The notes under the pieces were generated by a model that did not search any database, was not told the DNA's origin, and worked only from the letters and a program-made list of their open reading frames with translations. A program made the position numbers and the translations under genes. Below are positions 6,975-16,239 of a stretch of DNA of 37,022 nucleotides, piece after piece. The DNA is from Elusimicrobiota bacterium (lineage in GTDB: Bacteria; Elusimicrobiota; Endomicrobiia; Endomicrobiales; Endomicrobiaceae). Where the stretch lies: the NCBI GenBank assembly GCA_017528425.1, contig JAFXOV010000014.1, forward strand, positions 1-37,022. Reading direction: 5' to 3'. Numbering within the stretch: position 1 is the stretch's first letter; each line of letters begins with the position of its first letter.

Positions 6975-8512
6975 TCTTCCGAATCTATATCATACATTTT
7001 TGAAACTTTATTTGTTCTTTTAAATATATTTATATATTTATCTTTCATTTCCCGTGCTTTTTCTTTATTACCTTTATACTTATATATCAAAGCCAAATTA
7101 TAGTATGTGTCGGGATTGTCCGTTGAGAGAGACAAACTTTTTAATAACATTTCTTCTGCTTTGTCTATATCTCCCATTTTTGCGTAAACACCGGCCAAAT
7201 TTCCGTAATGTTTCGAGTATTCTTTTATGGATATTGCTTTCAAATATTGTTTTTCTGCTTCCTTATAAAAACCATTTTCATACAAAAAACGACCAATCAT
7301 CGAATGCGGTATATCGGATTCCGGAGACATTTCTAATGCCGTAAGCCAAAAAACTTCTTTATTTTTAAATTTGTTTTCATAAAAAACGGTTATTGCGGAA
7401 AAGCACAATAAAACACAAAGAACTAAAGATATAAACTTTTTAAAATTTATTTCGTTATATTCTTTTAGAAATTCCAATACTATAATCAATGCTCCTATCA
7501 AGGGCAAATATATTCTGTGATCATATGGTTGATAATTTGTAACTAAAAATGTAGGAAACAAAAAAAGAAAAAACCAAATAAAGCCAAACAAAACAAATTT
7601 TAAATTTTGCAACTTGAATTTTAGAAAAAACAAAACAAAAACAAGAACGGATGCTATTGATAATAAATAATCTATTTTTAACATTGAAGGAAACACCGAT
7701 AATTTTATCGGGAAAAATATATTTGCAACATATTTTGTCGTTGTAGGAAATGCTTTAATAAAATTGTTTAACAATTCCTTAAATGTAAGAGAATACGGTT
7801 GATAACTAAGCACATATTTTCTGTAAAGCAGATAAGCTGCCGCTATTAATATCCAAATCGTAGCACAAACGACAATTCTTTTAGTTTCTTTTTTCTTATA
7901 CAGCATCAACAAAAAATAAAAAACAGGAATAAATATTGCCGTCTCTTTTGTAAATAAAGATAAGACAAAACAAATTAAATAACCGAATAAACAGCCTGTT
8001 TTATTCGTGTCTATGTATTTAATAAAAAAATAAAACGATAAACATAGAAACAAGGTCAATAACGAATCGTTTCTACCCGGTACCCAAGCAACAGCTTGAA
8101 CTATTGCGGGATGACAAGCAAAAAGCAGACAAAATATTAAAATCTTTTTCTTATCGTAAAGCAAAGATAAAAACAAGTATATACTAAATACGGAAAACAA
8201 ATGTATTATTACGTTTGTGAGATGATATCCGAAAGGTTTTATTCCGTACAAATATTTTTCACAAAGGAATGTTAAATTTAAAACCGGTCTGCAAAACTTA
8301 TCCATTCCTTCACCGAAAACAGTATTTGAAAAAATGTTTTTTATATTTGAAAAAGACAAATAATCCTGCCTGGCCAATATCAATACATCATCGTCGTAGT
8401 AAGAAAAATCAAAAGATATACTTGTTCCATACAAAGAAAATATTAAAACCGCAAAAAGAATAAATGCAGTTATATTAAAATGGTTGGTTATAAAATTTTT
8501 AATTTTTGACAT
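6971..8512 (-). CDS. Multi-pass membrane protein with C-terminal TPRs, GT-C/TMTC-like
   Basis: About 513 residues. After a short cytoplasmic start (MSKIKNFITNHF) there are roughly ten hydrophobic segments, then a soluble C-terminal region with at least two tetratricopeptide repeats (EAEKQYLKAISI..., DKAEEMLLKSLSLSTDNPDT, YYNLALIYKYKGNKEKA). The first lumenal loop has FSYYDDDVLIL followed by a conserved FCRPVLNLTFL, and later HPAIVQAVAWVPGRND. These resemble the TMTC/DUF1736 and related GT-C glycosyltransferases, where acidic loop residues act at the active site. A lipid-linked-sugar transferase is likely but the substrate is unknown. I place the start at 8512 rather than at an upstream TTG (8629), because the extension would be encoded by a long palindromic element; no good Shine-Dalgarno precedes the chosen ATG, so the start is uncertain. 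It is coupled to pgpA. Confidence 0.7.
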   Translation of the reverse strand: MSKIKNFITNHFNITAFILFAVLIFSLYGTSISFDFSYYDDDVLILARQDYLSFSNIKNIFSNTVFGEGMDKFCRPVLNLTFLCEKYLYGIKPFGYHLTNVIIHLFSVFSIYLFLSLLYDKKKILIFCLLFACHPAIVQAVAWVPGRNDSLLTLFLCLSFYFFIKYIDTNKTGCLFGYLICFVLSLFTKETAIFIPVFYFLLMLYKKKETKRIVVCATIWILIAAAYLLYRKYVLSYQPYSLTFKELLNNFIKAFPTTTKYVANIFFPIKLSVFPSMLKIDYLLSIASVLVFVLFFLKFKLQNLKFVLFGFIWFFLFLFPTFLVTNYQPYDHRIYLPLIGALIIVLEFLKEYNEINFKKFISLVLCVLLCFSAITVFYENKFKNKEVFWLTALEMSPESDIPHSMIGRFLYENGFYKEAEKQYLKAISIKEYSKHYGNLAGVYAKMGDIDKAEEMLLKSLSLSTDNPDTYYNLALIYKYKGNKEKAREMKDKYINIFKRTNKVSKMYDIDSEE

Positions 8513-8547
8513 TTTTTTAATTAACAAATCATAAAAACGATGAAATA

Positions 8548-8631
8548 TTTTGAAGTTATACAAGGCGACAGCACGGCGAAGTTTACATTTATGGTAAATG
8601 AGCCGTGCTGCAACACAGTATAAATTCAAAA
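8548..8631. repeat. 84-bp interrupted palindromic element between serA and the membrane TPR gene
   Basis: Outer arms 8548-8561 and 8618-8631 pair at 13 of 14 positions. The middle arms CAGCACGGC (8569-8577) and GCCGTGCTG (8602-8610) pair perfectly, and TTTAC (8582-8586) pairs with GTAAA (8594-8598). The GC-rich core stands out in AT-rich surroundings. There is no T-run, so it is not a simple terminator. It may be a dispersed palindromic (MITE/REP-like) unit or an mRNA processing or stability hairpin. Confidence 0.65.
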
Positions 8632-8641
8632 GATAAATCGT

Positions 8642-10219
8642 TTATAGAACTACGTTCTTAACTTTTGTAACACCTTCAACTTTTGCAATTTTGGATATAA
8701 CATCGTTAGAAACTTCGCCATCTATTTCCAAAACGGTTACTGCTTGTTTTCCGGATTCTTTTCTTCCTACAGTCATACCTGCAATATTTATTGCTGCAGA
8801 ACCGATTATTGTTCCCAATGTTCCTATAACTCCCGGTTTATCGGTATTATTAATAAATATTTTATGACCTTCCGGTTTTATATCAACATTCAATCCGTTA
8901 ATATTAACTATTCTTTGTTGTTTATCAAGCAATGTTCCTGCTATGGAATATTCACCTTTATCTGTTTTAACTTTAGCAAGTATCATATTTGTATAATCTT
9001 TAACATCTTTTACTATAACTTCTTTTATGTTTATTCCTCTTTCTTTTGCAACCGATATTGCATTTACGGAATTAATCTTCAAATCCAAAATTTGTCCCAA
9101 AATTCCTTTCATATATGCAACTGTTAAAGGATTTGTTTTAAATTCGGAAACATTACCGCAATAACTTAATTCTATTTCGGAAATTCCGCCTTCGATTATT
9201 TGACCTTGGAAAGAACCGATTTTGTCTGCAAGTTCTATATAAGGCATCATTTGTTTCTGTGTATCCCAATCTACAGTTGCGACATTAACTGCGTTTCTTA
9301 TTAAACCTTTTGTGAAGAAGTCTATAACTACTCCCGCCATTTCTATAGCAATTTTAACTTGAGCTTCTTCCGTTGAAGCGGCCAAATGAGGAGTTGTTAT
9401 AATATTAGGTGTTGTTTGAATTGACCAATCTACAGGAGGTTCTTTTACAAATACATCAAGTGCGGCATTTGCAACTTTACCGGACTTAACAGCTTCAATT
9501 AAATCTGCATCGTTGATTATTGCACCTCTTGCACAATTGATAATTCTTACACCGTCTTTCATTTTTGCAATATTTTCTTTATTTATCATTCCTCTTGTAT
9601 CATCCGTTAAAGGAGAATGTATTGATAAATAATCTGCTTGTTTGAAAACCTCATCCAATGTCGTTAATTCTATTCCGTTATTTTTTGCAACTTCAGCATT
9701 TGCAAACGGATCGTATGCAACAACTTTCATACCGAAAGATAAAAGTCTTTTTGCAACTTCGTTTCCTATTCTTCCGAGACCGATTAATCCGAGTGTTTTA
9801 CCGAATATTTCGTTACCCATGAATTTTTTCTTTTCCCATTTCTGAGACTGCATTGAAGTAACTGCGGCAGGTATATTTCTTGCCATTGAAAGAATAAGTC
9901 CTATTGTATGTTCGGCAACAGATATTGTGTTTCCGCCGGGAACGTTTGACACAACTATACCTTTTTGAGTAGCTGCTTTTTTATCTACGTTATCTACACC
10001 GGTTCCTGCTCTGCCGATAAATTTTAATTTTTGTGCAGCTTCAATAATTTCAGCCGTAACTTTAACTTCGGAACGAATTATAAGACCGTCATAATCTTTT
10101 ATAATTTCTTTAAATTCCTCAGGTGAAGGTTTTGCGTGCACTTCAACCTTAAAATCAGGATGATTTAATAATTGGTCTAATCCTTCCTGGCTGTCATAAG
10201 TCATCAAAATCTTGTACAT
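8642..10219 (-). CDS. serA: D-3-phosphoglycerate dehydrogenase (long form with ACT domain)
   Basis: SerA oxidises 3-phosphoglycerate with NAD+, the first step of serine synthesis. The protein has 525 residues, the long bacterial form. The N-terminal substrate domain contains FIGRAGTGVDNVD. The NAD-binding Rossmann motif GLIGLGRIGNEVAKRL lies near residue 145. The catalytic Arg is in INCARGAIIN, and the catalytic His is in TPHLAASTEEAQ. An intervening regulatory domain follows, and a C-terminal ACT domain (KPGVIGTLGTIIGSAAINIAGM) usually senses serine. GGAGAG precedes the ATG. It lies 26 bp downstream of lon in the same direction and could be part of that transcript, although its function is unrelated to proteolysis. 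Confidence 0.97.
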   Translation of the reverse strand: MYKILMTYDSQEGLDQLLNHPDFKVEVHAKPSPEEFKEIIKDYDGLIIRSEVKVTAEIIEAAQKLKFIGRAGTGVDNVDKKAATQKGIVVSNVPGGNTISVAEHTIGLILSMARNIPAAVTSMQSQKWEKKKFMGNEIFGKTLGLIGLGRIGNEVAKRLLSFGMKVVAYDPFANAEVAKNNGIELTTLDEVFKQADYLSIHSPLTDDTRGMINKENIAKMKDGVRIINCARGAIINDADLIEAVKSGKVANAALDVFVKEPPVDWSIQTTPNIITTPHLAASTEEAQVKIAIEMAGVVIDFFTKGLIRNAVNVATVDWDTQKQMMPYIELADKIGSFQGQIIEGGISEIELSYCGNVSEFKTNPLTVAYMKGILGQILDLKINSVNAISVAKERGINIKEVIVKDVKDYTNMILAKVKTDKGEYSIAGTLLDKQQRIVNINGLNVDIKPEGHKIFINNTDKPGVIGTLGTIIGSAAINIAGMTVGRKESGKQAVTVLEIDGEVSNDVISKIAKVEGVTKVKNVVL

Positions 10220-10245
10220 TTTACTTACTCTCCATACTGTTTATT

Positions 10246-12597
10246 TTATTTTTTATTAAAAGCATATTTTATTACTTCGTCCATATGTTTAACAGGAATC
10301 ATTTTTATTTTCTTTTTAACATTCTCGGGAATATCAACCAAATCTTTTTTGTTTGCTTCAGGGAATAAAACCATATCTATTCCTTCTCTGTAGGCAGCCA
10401 AAACTTTTTCTTTTAAACCGCCTATAGCCAAAGCTCTTCCTCTCAACGTTATTTCTCCTGTCATAGCAAGTTTTTTTCTTACGGGTTTATTCATACATAC
10501 GGAAGCTAATGCAGTTGCCATTGCAAGACCGGCACTGGGTCCGTCTTTAGGAACCGCCCCTTCCGGGACATGAACATGAAAATCCGTATCTTTAAACATA
10601 TTTTCTTTTATACCAAGCTTTTTCGCCGATGATTTAACATAGGTAAATGCAGCTTGAACAGACTCTTTCATGACATTACCGAGCTGTCCGGTAAGATTTA
10701 ACATTCCCTTACCTTTCATTTTGTTTACTTCTATGGTAAGAGTTTCACCGCCGACTTCCGTCCACGCAAGACCTGTAACAACTCCTATTCCGTTTTCCGA
10801 AATTTTTTCTCTTTCGTAATGCGGAACACCTAAGTATTTTTCAACATTTTTAGCTGTTATTTTAATATTACTCTTTTTCTCTAAAGCCAACTCTTTTGCA
10901 GCTTTTCTGCAAAGATTTGCCATTTCTCTGTTTAAATTTCTTACACCTGCTTCTCTTGTATAACTTGCTACAACTTCCTTTATCGCACTGTCATCTATCA
11001 CAAGTTCTTCTTCTTTTAAACCATGATCTTTCATCTGCTTTTTTATAAGAAATTTTTTTGCAATTAACAACTTTTCTTCATCTGTGTAACCCGAGAACCT
11101 TATAATTTCCAATCTGTCGAGCAAAGTATTTGGTATATTGTTCAAAGTGTTTGCCGTTGTGATAAACATAACATCCGACAAATCATAATCCACATCCAAA
11201 TAATGATCCCCGAAAGCATAGTTTTGTTCGGGATCCAACACTTCCAATAATGCAGCTGACGGATCACCTCTCCAATCACTGCCCATTTTATCTATTTCAT
11301 CAAGAATAAACACAGGGTTACTTGAACCTGCTTTTTTCATAGATTGAATAATTTTTCCCGGCATGGAACCGATGTAAGTTCTTCTATGTCCTCTGATTTC
11401 TGCTTCATCTCTTACACCGCCCATAGAAATCCTTACAAAGTTTCTGCCCAAACTTCTCGCAACTGATTTTGCAATTGACGTTTTACCTACTCCCGGAGGT
11501 CCTATAAAACAAAGTATGGGGCCTTTTATTTTCTTTACTCTCGAAAGTACAGCCAAATATTCTATAACTCTCTCTTTTACTTTATCTAATCCGTAATGAT
11601 CTTCATCCAATATTTCTTTTGCTCTTACCAAATCCAAATTATCTTTAGTCAATTTTTTCCAAGGCAAATCCAACAACCATTCTATATAAGTTCTTATAAC
11701 GGAAGCTTCCGGAGATTGCGGCATCATTTTTTCCATTCTCGCCAACTCTTTTTCGGCAACTTCTCTTGCTTCTTCGGACATTGAACTTACTTTTATTTTA
11801 TCTCTTAATTCTTCTATTTCTTTAGAGTTATCATCTTTCTGTTTCAATTCTTTTTGTATAGCTTTCATCTGTTCGTTAAGATAATACTCTTTCTGGTTCT
11901 TTTCTATTTGATTTCTTACTCTGTTTTGAATTCTTCTTTCTATATTTAAAATTTCAATTTCGGTATTTAAAATTTGAATTATTTTATTTAATCTCTTAAG
12001 CGGATTTACGGCTTCCAATATAGCTTGTTTCTCGCTGCTTTTTATAGAAATATGAGAAGCAATTGTATCTGCTAATTTTGAAGGCTCCTGTATGTTCGAA
12101 ACCGATATCGAAATTTCCATCGGCATTCTAGGATTAAGTTTTACATACTGTTCAAAAAGAGCAACTATTCTTCTCATAACAGCTTCAACTTCCGGAGTTT
12201 TTTCTATGTTTTCATCAAAGATATTTAAACCGACTTCAATATAACCTTTATCGGTAAGTTTAAATTCCGTCCATTCGGCTCTTGCAACACATTCTATTAA
12301 AATTTTTAATGTTCCGTCCGGCATTTTCAACATTTGTAAAACTTCACAAACAGAACCGATACTGTATATATCGTCCGGAGACGGATCTTCTATTTGCAAG
12401 TTTTTTTGAGTTGCAACAAAAATATACCTTTCGGATGTCATTGCTTCTTCAAGAGCTCTTATAGATTTTTCTCTACCGACGGCAATAGGTAATACCATTG
12501 AAGGAAAAACAACCACATCTCTTACCGGCAACATAGGTAATACCGTAGGCAACGAAATACTTCTTTTTTCATTTAAGTTTTTTTCTATTTCACTCAT
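10246..12597 (-). CDS. lon: ATP-dependent Lon protease
   Basis: Lon unfolds and degrades damaged and regulatory proteins in the cytoplasm. The 783-residue protein has all three family domains: the N-terminal substrate domain (from [16 protein letters not shown]), a coiled-coil linker and an AAA+ module with Walker [10 protein letters not shown] and Walker B FILDEID. The C-terminal protease has the Ser-Lys dyad S688 ([11 protein letters not shown]) and K731 ([10 protein letters not shown]), 43 residues apart as in E. coli Lon (S679/K722). Its ATG overlaps the clpX stop by four bases (12594-12597), so clpX and lon are translationally coupled. It is the last member of the tig-clpP-clpX-lon cluster. 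No HrcA/CIRCE operator was seen in the cluster. Confidence 0.98.
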   Translation of the reverse strand: MSEIEKNLNEKRSISLPTVLPMLPVRDVVVFPSMVLPIAVGREKSIRALEEAMTSERYIFVATQKNLQIEDPSPDDIYSIGSVCEVLQMLKMPDGTLKILIECVARAEWTEFKLTDKGYIEVGLNIFDENIEKTPEVEAVMRRIVALFEQYVKLNPRMPMEISISVSNIQEPSKLADTIASHISIKSSEKQAILEAVNPLKRLNKIIQILNTEIEILNIERRIQNRVRNQIEKNQKEYYLNEQMKAIQKELKQKDDNSKEIEELRDKIKVSSMSEEAREVAEKELARMEKMMPQSPEASVIRTYIEWLLDLPWKKLTKDNLDLVRAKEILDEDHYGLDKVKERVIEYLAVLSRVKKIKGPILCFIGPPGVGKTSIAKSVARSLGRNFVRISMGGVRDEAEIRGHRRTYIGSMPGKIIQSMKKAGSSNPVFILDEIDKMGSDWRGDPSAALLEVLDPEQNYAFGDHYLDVDYDLSDVMFITTANTLNNIPNTLLDRLEIIRFSGYTDEEKLLIAKKFLIKKQMKDHGLKEEELVIDDSAIKEVVASYTREAGVRNLNREMANLCRKAAKELALEKKSNIKITAKNVEKYLGVPHYEREKISENGIGVVTGLAWTEVGGETLTIEVNKMKGKGMLNLTGQLGNVMKESVQAAFTYVKSSAKKLGIKENMFKDTDFHVHVPEGAVPKDGPSAGLAMATALASVCMNKPVRKKLAMTGEITLRGRALAIGGLKEKVLAAYREGIDMVLFPEANKKDLVDIPENVKKKIKMIPVKHMDEVIKYAFNKK

Positions 12598-13916
12598 GCA
12601 ATCTCCTTAGGACTTGTCTTTGTTTTTTCTGTTTCAAGTAACTGCTGAGATTCCAAATTGTTGATATTATCATTAAAAACTAATTTCGGCATAGATTTTT
12701 GTTTTATGGTATCTAAATCTACCGTGCATTGTTTTACTTTATCTTCATGGAACATTTCAAACATTGTTTCCGTTAAGATACTTTCTATCATTGATCTTAA
12801 ACCTCTCGCGCCTGCAGATTTATTAAGAGCAATGCTTGCTATTTCTTTTAATGCATCTTTTTCAAAAATTAAATCTATATGTTCCAAAGAAAACATTTTT
12901 GTATATTGTTTAACCAAAGAATTTTTAGGCTCGGTTAAAATTCTAACCATATCGTCAACCGTAAGGTGTTCCAATGTTGAAATTACGGGAAGTCTTCCAA
13001 CCAGTTCCGGAATTAAACCGTACTTTATTAAATCGTGAGTTTCAACCTGTGACAATACTTTATCCTTGTCGGCAAGTTTTTCTTCTTTTGACAATTTTTC
13101 CTTGTTATTTACAAAACCGATACCCTTTTTATTTAATCTTGTTTCTATTACTTTTTCTATACCGTCAAATGCACCGCCGCAAATAAACAAGATATTTGTG
13201 GTATCAACTTTTATACATTCCTGTTGAGGATGTTTCCTTCCGCCTTGAGGAGGAACATTTGCAATTGTACCTTCTATTATTTTTAAAAGTGCCTGTTGAA
13301 CACCTTCACCGGAAACATCTCTGGTAATAGATTTATTTTCCGATTTTCTTGCTATTTTATCTATTTCGTCTATATATATAATTCCGCATTGTGCTCTCTG
13401 TACATCATAAGAACAATTTTGTAATAATCTCACCAAAATATTTTCTACATCATCACCGACATATCCCGCTTCGGTTAATGTTGTTGCATCGGCTATAGCA
13501 AAAGGCACATCCAACATTCTTGCAAGAGTTTGTGCAAGCAAAGTTTTACCTGTACCCGTAGGACCTAACAAAAGTATATTTGATTTCTGAAGCTCCACAT
13601 CGGAAGCAGATGTGTCTGAGTTTGTTTGTATTCTTTTATAATGGTTATATACTGCTACGGACAAAACTTTTTTTGCTTGTTCCTGCCCGATAACATAAGC
13701 ATCCAAAAACTTTTTTATATCTTTAGGTTTGGGAACAGGCTTTATTATTCGTTTAGTTTCCGTTTTTTCAAGTCTGTTCAATATATCGTTGGAAGCTCTT
13801 ATACAATCGGAGCATATAATAGCTCCGCCACCACCGATAAATCTTTTTCCGCTGGATTTCGGTTTACCGCAAAACAAACATTTTTGTTCTTTCGTATTAT
13901 TATTATTATCTGCCAT
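12594..13916 (-). CDS. clpX: ClpXP protease ATP-binding subunit ClpX
   Basis: ClpX recognises, unfolds and feeds proteins to ClpP. The 440-residue protein begins with the C4 zinc-binding domain (CLFCGKP... and CSDC). Walker A is [15 protein letters not shown] and Walker B is [26 protein letters not shown] loop is present, as is the IGF tripeptide (KKGIGFVNN) that docks into ClpP pockets. The ATG shares a base with the clpP stop (TAATG at 13914-13918), and the clpX stop overlaps the lon start, so all three genes are coupled. A C-terminal tail of about 25 residues after the sensor-2 domain is poorly conserved. Confidence 0.98.
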   Translation of the reverse strand: MADNNNNTKEQKCLFCGKPKSSGKRFIGGGGAIICSDCIRASNDILNRLEKTETKRIIKPVPKPKDIKKFLDAYVIGQEQAKKVLSVAVYNHYKRIQTNSDTSASDVELQKSNILLLGPTGTGKTLLAQTLARMLDVPFAIADATTLTEAGYVGDDVENILVRLLQNCSYDVQRAQCGIIYIDEIDKIARKSENKSITRDVSGEGVQQALLKIIEGTIANVPPQGGRKHPQQECIKVDTTNILFICGGAFDGIEKVIETRLNKKGIGFVNNKEKLSKEEKLADKDKVLSQVETHDLIKYGLIPELVGRLPVISTLEHLTVDDMVRILTEPKNSLVKQYTKMFSLEHIDLIFEKDALKEIASIALNKSAGARGLRSMIESILTETMFEMFHEDKVKQCTVDLDTIKQKSMPKLVFNDNINNLESQQLLETEKTKTSPKEIA

Positions 13917-14524
13917 TATTTTTTCCCGGGAACTATAATTTCATCTATCAAGCCATATTCTTTTGCTTCTTGTGCAGACATATAACAATTTCTTTCTGTA
14001 TCTGCAATAATTTTTTCTCTTGTTTGACCTGTATGTAATGCTAAAATATCTGCCAGTTTATTTTTTGTTAAAAGCAATTCTTTTGTTTCAACATCGATAT
14101 CGGTAACTTGTCCCGATAATCCGCCACCATATATTAACGGTTGATGTATCATTATTCTTGAATGTTCCAAAGCATATCTTTTACCCTTAGAGCCTGCGGC
14201 AAGCAGTACAGCTCCGAAAGACATTGCCATACCCATACAGATTGTCGTTATAGGACTTTTTATGTACTGCATTGTATCATAAACGGCAAGACCTGCCGTA
14301 ACTATTCCACCCGGAGAGTTGATATATAAATTAATATCTTTTGTATTATCTTCCGCATCTAAATATAAAAGTTGTGCTATCAATGCATTTGCGGAATCTG
14401 TGGTTACTGCGCCTTCTGCTCCACCGACAAAAACTATTCTGTCTTTCAAAAGTCTTGAATATATATCATAACCTACAGAAGTATTACCGCTTTTATCTAT
14501 TACCGTTGGTATAAAATTTGGCAT
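13916..14524 (-). CDS. clpP: ATP-dependent Clp protease proteolytic subunit, with Asn in the triad Asp position
   Basis: ClpP forms the tetradecameric peptidase chamber used with ClpX. The start is placed at 14524 because AGGAGG lies just upstream; an in-frame codon at 14551 lies before this site. This gives 202 residues. The nucleophile is S102 in [11 protein letters not shown] and the catalytic His is H127 in RIMIHQP, 25 residues apart as usual. The third triad position aligns to N179 in [11 protein letters not shown], where most ClpPs have Asp in a D-T-D-R-D pattern. Listeria ClpP1 is a known ClpP with this Asp-to-Asn change. A three-residue insertion follows HQP (IYGGGLSG). The hydrophobic and handle regions look intact and the gene is in its usual place, so it is probably active, perhaps with altered catalysis. 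Confidence 0.97.
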   Translation of the reverse strand: MPNFIPTVIDKSGNTSVGYDIYSRLLKDRIVFVGGAEGAVTTDSANALIAQLLYLDAEDNTKDINLYINSPGGIVTAGLAVYDTMQYIKSPITTICMGMAMSFGAVLLAAGSKGKRYALEHSRIMIHQPLIYGGGLSGQVTDIDVETKELLLTKNKLADILALHTGQTREKIIADTERNCYMSAQEAKEYGLIDEIIVPGKK

Positions 14525-14536
14525 TTTACCTCCTAT

Positions 14537-14684
14537 AAAAATGCTTCGCATTTTTTTGAAGATTGGAGGATTTGAGGATTGGAAGATTGGATGCTATTTT
14601 GTAAATTTGCTCCGCAAATTTTGTTATTATTTATTTTTTTCCCTCTTTTCTTCCATTCTTCTATTCTTCTAATCTTCTATTCTT
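14537..14684. repeat. Intergenic element with two perfect small hairpins and purine/pyrimidine inverted repeats
   Basis: The clpP-tig spacer contains two 8-bp perfect hairpins with 3-nt loops: AAAAATGC/GCATTTTT (14537-14555) and AAATTTGC/GCAAATTT (14603-14621). It also has a purine-rich tract of GAAGATT/GGAGGATT units (14559-14590) facing a pyrimidine-rich tract of TTCTATTCTTC units (14641-14684), roughly inverted. The first hairpin sits just before the clpP Shine-Dalgarno. On the minus strand it ends in a U-rich run, so it could act as a weak terminator of tig or a 5' stabiliser of clpP mRNA. Confidence 0.6.
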
Positions 14685-15998
14685 CTACTTTACCGGCATA
14701 TCCTTTTCTGTTTCACTGATTTTTGCATTATCAACCAAAAACTTAAATATTTTTTCTTCTTTTAGTGCTGCAGCTATGTTAGACTTATTTTCTTTAAAAT
14801 AATTTTCTACATCTTCTTTTCTTGTCGGATTTGAATTTAACATTTTCTGTTTTTCTTCATCCAATTCTTTTTCACCGACTTCGATTTTTTCATCAACACA
14901 TATACCGTTTAAAATGTAAGATAATCTAACATTCTTTTCCGCTTCTTCAGCATACTTTTTATCGGAAGATTCTACCTGTTTTGCAATAAATTCTTCATTG
15001 GCACCTTGGCTCTTCATATAATCCGACATTCTCTTAATCAAATATTTTTTCTGCTGTAAAACTATTGATTCGGGAACATCAAATTTATTTTTATCCAAAA
15101 GATGTTCTATTATTTGTTTTTCAACTTCACCGTTTTGTCTTCTTGTCTCTTCGCTTTCCAAAGATTCTTTTATTTTTTTCTTCAAATCATCAAGATTTTC
15201 AAGACCCATATCTTTAGCAAAATCATCGTTAAGTTCAGGTAATTCTTTTTCTTTTACTTCTTCTATCGTTGTTTTAAATAACACTTTTTTACCTGCTAAA
15301 GATTTATTTAAATAATCTTTAGGATATTCTATTTCTATGTCTTTAGTGTCACCTTTTTTTGCACCTTTTAAACCGTCTTTAAAACCTTTCAAGGTGTTTT
15401 CTGCGGACAAATCTATCATATGTTCTTTTGCTTTTATATTTTCTACAGGCTTACCGTCACAAAAGCCCTCATAATTAACTATAACAAAACTATCTTTTTT
15501 TACTTCACCCGTTTTTGATACTATAAGTTTTGCATTTCTGTCCAACAAAACATCTATGTTCTTATTTATGTTTGCATCGGTTACTTTATATTTTTCTTTT
15601 TTTATTTTTATGTCTTTATAATCTTTTACCTTTACTTCCGGTTGACATTCCGCTTTAAAAGAATATTTCAATACCTGTCCGAACTCATATTCAAGGTTTG
15701 TAATAACAGGCATATCTATAGGTGCAAAATTTTCTTTTTCCAATGCGGAAAACACTGTTTTTTTAATCATATTTTCAATCAATTGTTCTTTAGCAACATC
15801 AGGATAATTTCTCTTAATTATATCCATAGGAACTTTCCCTGCTCTAAATCCGGAAACCTTTGCCGTTTTTTGAATTGATTCGTAAACTGATTTTAATTCT
15901 ATATCTGTTTGAGAAGGTTCTATTTCAACTTCCATAGATATTAAACACGGTTTTTTTTCTACAACTTTTGATTTGAATTCATACTTTTGCGTACTCAT
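14685..15998 (-). CDS. tig: Trigger factor (ribosome-associated chaperone)
   Basis: Trigger factor binds the ribosome exit site and shields nascent chains; the middle domain has FKBP-type prolyl isomerase activity. The 437-residue length fits. The ribosome-binding signature GFRAGKVPMDII lies near residue 55. The PPIase domain is recognisable around residues 160-245 (SFVIVNYEGFCDGKPVEN...). The C-terminal chaperone arms are charged and helical. The AGAGGTC Shine-Dalgarno supports the ATG at 15998. The gene heads the tig-clpP-clpX-lon series, 160 bp upstream of clpP, with a repeat-rich spacer between. Transcription probably comes from the tRNA-Leu promoter upstream or from a promoter in the AT-rich 16013-16089 spacer. 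Confidence 0.97.
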   Translation of the reverse strand: MSTQKYEFKSKVVEKKPCLISMEVEIEPSQTDIELKSVYESIQKTAKVSGFRAGKVPMDIIKRNYPDVAKEQLIENMIKKTVFSALEKENFAPIDMPVITNLEYEFGQVLKYSFKAECQPEVKVKDYKDIKIKKEKYKVTDANINKNIDVLLDRNAKLIVSKTGEVKKDSFVIVNYEGFCDGKPVENIKAKEHMIDLSAENTLKGFKDGLKGAKKGDTKDIEIEYPKDYLNKSLAGKKVLFKTTIEEVKEKELPELNDDFAKDMGLENLDDLKKKIKESLESEETRRQNGEVEKQIIEHLLDKNKFDVPESIVLQQKKYLIKRMSDYMKSQGANEEFIAKQVESSDKKYAEEAEKNVRLSYILNGICVDEKIEVGEKELDEEKQKMLNSNPTRKEDVENYFKENKSNIAAALKEEKIFKFLVDNAKISETEKDMPVK

Positions 15999-16012
15999 GA
16001 TGACCTCTTATA

Positions 16013-16045
16013 TAATTTATATTTTACAATTTATAATTTATAATC
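16013..16045. repeat. AT-rich dispersed repeat upstream of tig
   Basis: On the plus strand TTTTACAATTTATAATTTAT continues into AATC. This is the same TTTACAATT/ATTTATAATT theme as at 4339-4407 and 18243-18278, here in the orientation opposite to the downstream gene. That argues against all copies being simple promoters. Confidence 0.5.
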
Positions 16046-16089
16046 AACGACAATTAGAAATTAAAAATTAGTATTCTAACAACAAAGTA

Positions 16090-16171
16090 TGCGGATAGAG
16101 GGACTTGAACCCCCACACCTTACGGTATATGGTCCTAAGCCATACGCGTCTGCCAATTCCGCCATATCCGC
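16090..16171 (-). tRNA. tRNA-Leu (anticodon UAG)
   Basis: On the minus strand the acceptor stem GCGGATA pairs with TATCCGC, followed by discriminator A at 16090. The D arm contains GGCGGAATTGGCAGACGC. The anticodon stem TATGG/CCATA encloses the loop CTTAGGA with anticodon TAG (complement of 16135-16137). A long variable arm (ACC-GTAA-GGT) marks a class II tRNA, and the T arm carries GGTTCAAGTCC. The total is 82 nt and the 3' CCA is not encoded. It decodes CUN leucine codons. Confidence 0.97.
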
Positions 16172-16208
16172 ATTTGCATTAATATTTATATATTATATTA
16201 ATTATAGA

Positions 16209-16238
16209 ATTATATCATTTTGGGAAGATTTTAGTCAA
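16209..16238 (-). promoter_or_regulatory. Candidate promoter for tRNA-Leu (and possibly tig)
   Basis: On the minus strand TTGACT (complement of 16233-16238) and TATAAT (complement of 16209-16214) are 18 bp apart. The transcript would begin about 30 nt before the tRNA. The -35 box lies directly after the ribF stop. Confidence 0.6.
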
Positions 16239-16239
16239 T

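Noticed and set aside
8513-8629. 39-residue N-terminal extension of the membrane TPR protein from a TTG
   Set aside because: It would be encoded by a long palindromic element, has no Shine-Dalgarno and adds no domain.
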